NCBI GenBank assembly: GCA_963732005.1
Contig: CAVSXT010000003.1
Span: forward strand, 186,001-250,000
Source of the DNA: JASLEW01 sp963732005
Lineage (GTDB): Bacteria > Acidobacteriota > Thermoanaerobaculia > Multivoradales > UBA5704
DNA length: 64,000 nt
Direction: 5' to 3'
The position numbers and the translations under genes are program-made. The notes under the pieces were generated by a model that was not told where the DNA came from, did not search any database, and saw only the letters and a program-made list of their open reading frames with translations. Shown piece after piece: positions 58,952 to 64,000 of this stretch. The number at the start of each line of letters is the position of its first letter. The stretch's first letter is position 1.

Positions 58952-59938
58952 ATGCTCAGCGCCAAAGCGGTCCTGTTCGCGACTCTCGGGGTGGTTGCCG
59001 CGGTCTACGTCGCCGTCTGGGCGGCGAGCCTGATCCGCGCTCGGCGTGGTGGCGGCGCGCCCGCGCCCGGCCCGGATGGGGCCGAGGACGAACGCGAGGG
59101 CCATGCCTCGGCCCCAGTGCTCGGCGGCGTCGGCTTCGTGGTGAACTTCTTCGACACCCTCGGCATCGGCTCGTTCGCCACCACCACCTCCTTCTTCAAG
59201 CTGCGGCGCCTGGTGCCGGACCGGCTCATCCCCGGCACCCTCAACGTCGGCCTCGCCCTGCCGACCGTCGCCCAGGCCCTGATCTACATCACGATCGTGG
59301 AGGTGGACATGCGCACCCTGGTGCTGATGATCGCCGCGGCGGTCGTCGGCGCCTGGCTTGGCGCCGGGGTCGTCGCCGGCTGGTCGCGGCGCAACGTCCA
59401 GATCGGCATGGGGATCGCGCTGTTGCTGGCGGCGGCCCTGATGCTGGGGAAACAACTCGATCTCCTCCCGCACGGCAGCAATTCCCTTGGGGTGCTGGGC
59501 GCTCGGTTGGCGATAGCGCTGGTCGGAAACTTCGCGCTCGGCGCTCTGATGACCCTGGGGATCGGCCTGTATGCGCCCTGCATGGTCCTGGTGACGTTGC
59601 TGGGCATGAACCCGAAGGTCGCCTTCCCGATCATGATGGGCTCGTGCGCCTTCTTGATGCCAGTCGGGAGCATCCGCTTCATCCGCAAGCAGGCCTACGC
59701 GCCGCGGGCCGCCATCGGTCTCGCCCTGGGAGGGATCCCCGCCGTCCTCCTCGCCGCCTTCGTCGTGAAGTCGCTGCCCCTGAGCGCCGTCTTCTGGCTG
59801 GTGATCTGCGTGGCCACCTATACGGCCATCGCGATGCTCTGGTCGGCGTGGGTCGAGAGGGCTCTTCCCGCGAGGGTTCTGCAACCCGCGCTCGATCCTC
59901 GGTCCAATCCGGCTCCCACCGACGCCGGCGTGCCGTAG
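58952..59938 (+). CDS. TSUP (TauE/SafE) family membrane transporter
   Basis: A 328-residue integral membrane protein with eight or so helices in two repeats. LGGVGFVVNFFDTLGIGSFATTTSFFKL and LVGNFALGALMTLGIGLYAPCMVLVTLLGMNPKVAFPIMMGSCAFLMPVGSIRF are the two repeats, each with the conserved Gly-rich turn. TSUP proteins move organosulfur or small organic anions across the inner membrane. The substrate cannot be predicted. A signal-anchor first helix occupies about residues 6-27. It stands alone, between a secreted orphan and the TonB receptor on the opposite strand. Confidence 0.88.
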   Translation: MLSAKAVLFATLGVVAAVYVAVWAASLIRARRGGGAPAPGPDGAEDEREGHASAPVLGGVGFVVNFFDTLGIGSFATTTSFFKLRRLVPDRLIPGTLNVGLALPTVAQALIYITIVEVDMRTLVLMIAAAVVGAWLGAGVVAGWSRRNVQIGMGIALLLAAALMLGKQLDLLPHGSNSLGVLGARLAIALVGNFALGALMTLGIGLYAPCMVLVTLLGMNPKVAFPIMMGSCAFLMPVGSIRFIRKQAYAPRAAIGLALGGIPAVLLAAFVVKSLPLSAVFWLVICVATYTAIAMLWSAWVERALPARVLQPALDPRSNPAPTDAGVP

Positions 59939-60053
59939 AGCTGACGCGCTCGGTCCCCTGCCGCTCGCCAGTGCCCACCGCCGGCCGGCGGGCGCGGCAT
60001 GGGACCCCTCGCGCAGGGGTGCAGCCCATGCCCCGCCGCCGTCGGCGCCGGCC

Positions 60054-62288
60054 CTACATGAAGTGGAACACCAGGGTGCCCCGGAAAGAACGGCCGTTCA
60101 GCCTGTAGAACTGCTCGGGCCCCAGCTCGCTGGCGGCGATCGGCGCCCGCGAGTCGTTCAGGTTCCAGCCGTCGAGACGCGCCTCCCAGCCGGCGAAGCG
60201 GTAGCTGACTCCCGCCGACCAGGTCGCATAGGACGCCGCCAGCGCGGTGTTCTCCGGGTCGAGGAAGCGGCTGCCGGTGTAGTTGATCGTCGCCCAGCCG
60301 GAGATTCCGGACGCCGGCCGGTAGACGAGACCCAACGCCGCCAGGTTGTGCGCCGACAGCGGCAACCGGTCGCCGGCCAGCTGCTCGAGCACGCCGTCGT
60401 CGGAAAGCGCCAGGAAATCGGTGTACTTGGCGTCGTGATAGCTGTAGGTGCCCTGTAGCCGCAGGTCGCCGGCCAGGCGGTAGTCGGCTTCGAGCTCGAT
60501 CCCCTTGAAGCGCTCCTTGCCGGCATTCACCAGCTCGGGGTTGCCGAACTGGTCGACCTGCCCCACCACCAGGTTGCTGAAGTCCATCTGGAAGAGGCTC
60601 GCCTCCCAGTCGAAGCGGCCGCCCAGGTGCCGGCCCTTGAGGCCGAGCTCGAAGCTCTGCGAGGTCTCCGGTTTGAGAATGACGCCGTTGACGTCCGGGC
60701 CGAAGTCGAGCGCCGCCGGCTTGAAGGTGTTGCGGTAGTCGCCGTAAGCCCAGATCGCGCCGTCGGCGTTCTCCCAGGTGAGATAGCTCAGGCCGGCGGC
60801 GCCGCTGCCGCGGGTGACCGTGCGGCTGGCGCTGCCGGGGCCGACCGAGACGTCCTTGGCGATCGCGGCTGCCGGCGCCGGGACGGCGCCGGCGCTCAGC
60901 GGCAGCGCTGCCGGTACCAGGTTGACGGAGGTGGCGACCAGGCTCTCGTGGGTGTGGTTGAGACGGGCGCCGAGATGCACCCGCCAGCGGCGTTCCGGCG
61001 TCCACTCGGTCTGCGCGTAGAGGCCCGCGAAGCTGCGCGTGTCGTGCAGGTCGGTGGTGCCGAAAGGCGAGAACGTATTGATGTCCGGCGGATTGGTGCC
61101 GTTGACGTTCTGGAAGTAGTCCCAGTCGCCGGAGGCGTTGTGCGACTTGCCGTACAGCTCGTCCACGCCGGTGATCAACCGCAGGTTGCGGTTGAGGTCC
61201 AGCGCCAGGTGGGTGTCGAAATAAAGGTCGTCGAGATCGAGGTGCTGCCGGATGCCGTGATCGTCCGGGTTGTCGCCGGTCACGTTCTCGAGGAAGCCGC
61301 GTGCGACCGTCTGATCGGTGTGAGCGCCGGAGATCAGCGTCGACCAGGTGCCGGCCGCAAGCTTCTGATCGAAGCCGAGGTTGAGCTGCTGGCGGTTGAC
61401 GTCGACCTTGTCGTTGAGCGGGTTCTGGTTGCTGTCGATCGGCACCAGCGGCGTCAGCTTGCCGTCGACCAGCGGCGTCGGGCTGAACGGCTGCTGGTCG
61501 ACGATCGAGTCGTCGAAATCGACGTGGAAGGTGCCGCCCGCGGCGGTGGCCAGGCTGCCGCGGTAGAGCAGGTGGCCGCGGCCCCAGCCGGTGCGGTCCT
61601 GGCTGAAGCCCTGCTGCTCGCCGTTGACGATCAGCGACTGCTGGTAGCTGCCGAGCGCCGGCAGCGGCGAGCTGGCGGCGCCGCCGCCCGAGCCGTAGCT
61701 GCCGCCCCAGGCGCTGACGCTGGCTCCGGGCGCGCCCGGCTGACGGTGGATGACCTGGATGACGCCGACGAAAGAGGTGGCGCCGTACATGACCGGCGCC
61801 GAGCCGCGCAGCACCTCGATGCGATCGATGTCGGTCAGGTCGAGCGTCGAGAGCGCCGGGTTGAACGCACCTCCCCAGGGCACTCCGTCCACCACCAGCA
61901 GGAAGGCGTCGAACTCGCGCAACCCCCAGATCTCCGGGATGGAGCTGGCGGAACCGGCGTCGCCGCCCTGGGCGATGGTGACTCCCGCGACGTTGGACAG
62001 GGCGTCCGCGAGGGTGGTGGCGCCGCGCGCCCTGATGTCCTCGCCGGTGACGACGGTGACCGAGGCGGGAACCGACTCGACGTCCTCGGGGACGCGCGTG
62101 GCGGTGACCTGGATGGTTTCGGAGACGGCGGGCGCGCCGTTGGCGGCGGCGGCTGTCTGGTCCTGGGCGGCGGCGGGCGGCTGTGCCATCGCCGGCGCCG
62201 GGTGGTAAAGGCATGCGACCGCCACCAGGGCGGCAATGGGCAGCACGGCGACCGGCAGGCGACGGCCCGCGGCAATCGGGAAACGCAT
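60054..62288 (-). CDS. TonB-dependent outer-membrane receptor
   Basis: A 744-residue outer-membrane receptor. A signal peptide (residues 1-36, ending AMA-QPP) precedes a plug domain (about 60-175): SETIQVTATRVPEDVESVPASVTVVTGEDI is a TonB-box-like start and PEIWGLREFDAFLLVVDGVPWGG is inside the plug. The rest is a 22-strand barrel ending RGTLVFHFM; the last residue is Met after Phe. It imports iron complexes, cobalamin, sugars or similar ligands using TonB. The ATG at 62286-62288 follows GAGGAGG. A secreted protein gene lies upstream on the same strand. Confidence 0.95.
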   Translation of the reverse strand: MRFPIAAGRRLPVAVLPIAALVAVACLYHPAPAMAQPPAAAQDQTAAAANGAPAVSETIQVTATRVPEDVESVPASVTVVTGEDIRARGATTLADALSNVAGVTIAQGGDAGSASSIPEIWGLREFDAFLLVVDGVPWGGAFNPALSTLDLTDIDRIEVLRGSAPVMYGATSFVGVIQVIHRQPGAPGASVSAWGGSYGSGGGAASSPLPALGSYQQSLIVNGEQQGFSQDRTGWGRGHLLYRGSLATAAGGTFHVDFDDSIVDQQPFSPTPLVDGKLTPLVPIDSNQNPLNDKVDVNRQQLNLGFDQKLAAGTWSTLISGAHTDQTVARGFLENVTGDNPDDHGIRQHLDLDDLYFDTHLALDLNRNLRLITGVDELYGKSHNASGDWDYFQNVNGTNPPDINTFSPFGTTDLHDTRSFAGLYAQTEWTPERRWRVHLGARLNHTHESLVATSVNLVPAALPLSAGAVPAPAAAIAKDVSVGPGSASRTVTRGSGAAGLSYLTWENADGAIWAYGDYRNTFKPAALDFGPDVNGVILKPETSQSFELGLKGRHLGGRFDWEASLFQMDFSNLVVGQVDQFGNPELVNAGKERFKGIELEADYRLAGDLRLQGTYSYHDAKYTDFLALSDDGVLEQLAGDRLPLSAHNLAALGLVYRPASGISGWATINYTGSRFLDPENTALAASYATWSAGVSYRFAGWEARLDGWNLNDSRAPIAASELGPEQFYRLNGRSFRGTLVFHFM

Positions 62289-62442
62289 GGCAGACCTCCT
62301 CGAAAGCGAGCGCCCCGCAACCATGGCGGAAGCGCCGGAGATTGACGCGGCAGCACCGCGGCGCGGCAGCTTGGACGACGAGCTGGCGCCGCGGTGGCGG
62401 CGGAGTGAATACGGCGTCGATCGCGAGCGGGAGGCGGGGGGT

Positions 62443-63261
62443 TTACTCGTTCAGCCGGCTGGTCTGCAGCATCCTGTCGATCGGCGGCAGGATCTCCTGC
62501 CGCTCGCACCGCGTGGCGGCCGCGGCGGTGCGGGACGGGCCCCAGTCGGCTCGCCGCGCCGGCGCGGGCGGTCCGGTTCGCGCCGGCCTGCCGGCCAGCG
62601 TCGCCGGCTCGCGGGCGAGCTCGGGCTCGCGCCAAGCCCCGTCGAGAGCCGGGAACACGGCGACCATCTCGCGTCGTGCGGTGCCGCGCCGCGATCCCTC
62701 CGCCCAGACGTTGACGCCCTGGTCGCCGGGGCGCGCCGCCTCGCCAGGGTGCGTGGCGAGCATCGCGCGCGCCGCCGATGACGGCAGCATGGCGGTGATC
62801 GCCGAGACCGCAATGATCGCCGGGGTCGCGGTGAGGGCGCTGATCGGGCTGACCGGCGCGATGGTGAAGCGCTGCGGCAGCTCGATCACGGTCTCGCGGC
62901 GCTCGTCGCCGAAGCGCAGCAGCAGCCGCACGTCCGCCGAGGCGGTGTCGGGCACGTCCCAGAGGATCTGCCGGAGATCGCTGTCGAGATGGGGGGTGAT
63001 GCGGAAGCCGTAGCTCTTGCCGCCGTCGAGCGAGAGGAACGCCTCCCATTCCTCGCTGGCCGGCAGGGTGGCCAACCCGGGCCGCGGCGCCCACTGCAAC
63101 ACCGCCTTCGAGCCGGCGACGAGCGGGATGGCCGCCTGCGGCGCGAGTAGCTCGATCGCCGTCCCGGCCGGCGCCGCCGCTACCGCCCCCGCGGCAGCGG
63201 AGGAGGGGGCGACGGCGGCCAACATCACCGCCGGCAGCAGCCAGCCACGAAGCGTCCTCAT
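62443..63261 (-). CDS. secreted protein of unknown function upstream of the TonB receptor
   Basis: A 272-residue protein. A signal peptide (residues 1-24) is followed by a beta-sandwich-like domain of about 110 residues (EWEAFLSLDGGKSYGFRITPHLDSDLRQILWDVPDT...VRLLLRFGDERRETVIELPQRFTI). The remaining part is Ala/Arg/Pro-rich with a hydrophobic patch near residue 150. I recognise no family. It lies 154 bases upstream of the TonB receptor on the same strand, so cotranscription is plausible and a ligand-binding or accessory role can be suggested but not shown. Confidence 0.65.
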   Translation of the reverse strand: MRTLRGWLLPAVMLAAVAPSSAAAGAVAAAPAGTAIELLAPQAAIPLVAGSKAVLQWAPRPGLATLPASEEWEAFLSLDGGKSYGFRITPHLDSDLRQILWDVPDTASADVRLLLRFGDERRETVIELPQRFTIAPVSPISALTATPAIIAVSAITAMLPSSAARAMLATHPGEAARPGDQGVNVWAEGSRRGTARREMVAVFPALDGAWREPELAREPATLAGRPARTGPPAPARRADWGPSRTAAAATRCERQEILPPIDRMLQTSRLNE

Positions 63262-63352
63262 GGGCGCGTTACTTTACCACCCGCCACCGCCCCCGGCGAG
63301 CCGTGGCCGGGGGCGCCGCCCCAACCTACGCAACTTCGCGATCAGCGGGCGA

Positions 63353-64000
63353 TCAGCGGGAGGCGCAGGCTTCGACGTCGAGGTCCTGTGCCGGGGGGCC
63401 GTCCTCGCGCCGCGCGCCGCGCTTGCGCGCGGCGCCGCTGGCCGAGGCGCTGGTGATCAGCGCCACGCCGCCGAGGATGATGGCGGCGCCGGCCAGCATG
63501 CCGGCGGTGACCGGCTCGTGCGCCATCGCCCAGCCGAGGAAGACCGCCACCACCGGATTGACGTAGGCGTAGGTCGAAACCAGCACCGGCGAGGCCGAGC
63601 GCAGCAGCCAGGTGTAGGCGGTGAAGCCGATCAGCGAGCCAAAGACGATGAGGTACAGCACCGCCAGCGCCGAGCCGGTGGATACCTGCGACAGCGCCAG
63701 GTGCGCCGGCTCGCCGGTCAGCGCACCGGCGGCGAAGAGCAGGACGCCGCCGCAAAGCATCTGCATGGCGGTGGCGAGCAGCGGCGATCTCGGCAGCGTG
63801 GCGCGCTGAACGTAGAGCGAGCCCGCGGCCCAGCTGACCGAGGCGATCAGCACCGCCGCCACGCCCAGCCGATCGACGGCGGCGGCGCCATGGCCGGGCC
63901 GCACCAGCAGCACCAGCCCGGCCATGCCGACCAGCAGGCCGGCGACGACGCGCGGCCCGGGACGCCTGCCGCCGCGCCGCAGCCAGGCGAACAGCACGAT
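63353..64000 (-). CDS. EamA/DMT-family transporter (partial)
   Basis: The window contains the last 215 codons of a gene whose start is beyond the right edge. It has about six hydrophobic helices; a DMT (EamA) repeat is seen from GLLVGMAGLVLLVRPG to the conserved AYVNPVVAVFLGWAMAHEPVT, which marks the last EamA helix pair of the YedA/RhaT group. The first half of the protein (another EamA repeat) must lie outside. It probably exports amino acids or metabolites. The last 30 residues are polar. Confidence 0.9.
   Translation of the reverse strand: MVLFAWLRRGGRRPGPRVVAGLLVGMAGLVLLVRPGHGAAAVDRLGVAAVLIASVSWAAGSLYVQRATLPRSPLLATAMQMLCGGVLLFAAGALTGEPAHLALSQVSTGSALAVLYLIVFGSLIGFTAYTWLLRSASPVLVSTYAYVNPVVAVFLGWAMAHEPVTAGMLAGAAIILGGVALITSASASGAARKRGARREDGPPAQDLDVEACASR

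Overview
The window is a very GC-rich bacterial chromosome segment with diderm features: a TonB-dependent receptor, a Wzm/Wzt-type polysaccharide exporter, a LolA-like periplasmic protein and many signal peptides. MglA/roadblock genes, a >1,100-residue BNR/YVTN-propeller protein, GWxTD and DUF3467 proteins, CHAT-TPR proteins and many GTG/TTG starts together suggest Acidobacteriota, possibly the Thermoanaerobaculia-like part. This placement is inference from gene content; no rRNA is present. Almost every gene casts long antisense shadow ORFs, so each call here rests on protein content, ribosome-binding sites or gene packing rather than ORF length.

Left part (1-15.2 kb): a truncated YvcK-like gene, an MglA GTPase with a roadblock partner, then a minus-strand operon resembling the saxitoxin-cluster trio sxtI-sxtJ-sxtK (carbamoyltransferase, SxtJ membrane protein, 54-residue DUF5989 peptide) followed by an SGNH hydrolase and a DUF2318 protein. 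Next come a secreted orphan behind a near-consensus promoter, a GT-C-like membrane protein, a P1-family peptidase, a GerMN protein overlapping a cell-wall amidase, a VOC protein and an FHA-GAF protein with a degenerate cyclase domain.

Middle (15.4-31 kb): tRNA-Glu(CTC) abuts a decapitated sigma-factor fragment and two unusual secreted proteins, one a metzincin-like protease; this looks like a remodelled tRNA locus. Then follow an ABM monooxygenase, an operon of ABC exporter, rhomboid-like protein and sulfatase-fold protein, a LolA-like protein, a giant propeller protein, a bidirectional terminator, rpsU, a dynamin-like GTPase and a repeat-tailed lipoprotein.

Right part (31-64 kb): a GAF-like protein, lytic transglycosylase and degenerate sulfatase-fold lipoprotein form one operon, followed by a CAT-anticodon tRNA, a zinc-ribbon coiled-coil protein and YggS. 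A minus-strand block carries GH18, CHAT-TPR protease, an orphan 131-residue protein, an ECF sigma factor and its anti-sigma factor. Then come DivIVA, hutI, FKBP, GWxTD, DUF3467, Wzt/Wzm, a frameshifted YfhO-like membrane protein, crcB behind a fluoride riboswitch, a NYN-LOTUS RNA-binding protein, an FAD oxidoreductase, a secreted orphan, a TSUP transporter, a TonB receptor with a secreted partner, and a truncated EamA transporter.

The most distinctive points are the sxtIJK-like module with extra SGNH and DUF2318 genes, the GH18-CHAT-ECF locus, the fluoride riboswitch, several pseudoenzymes (cyclase, sulfatase, rhomboid) and the tRNA-Glu/sigma remnant junction.
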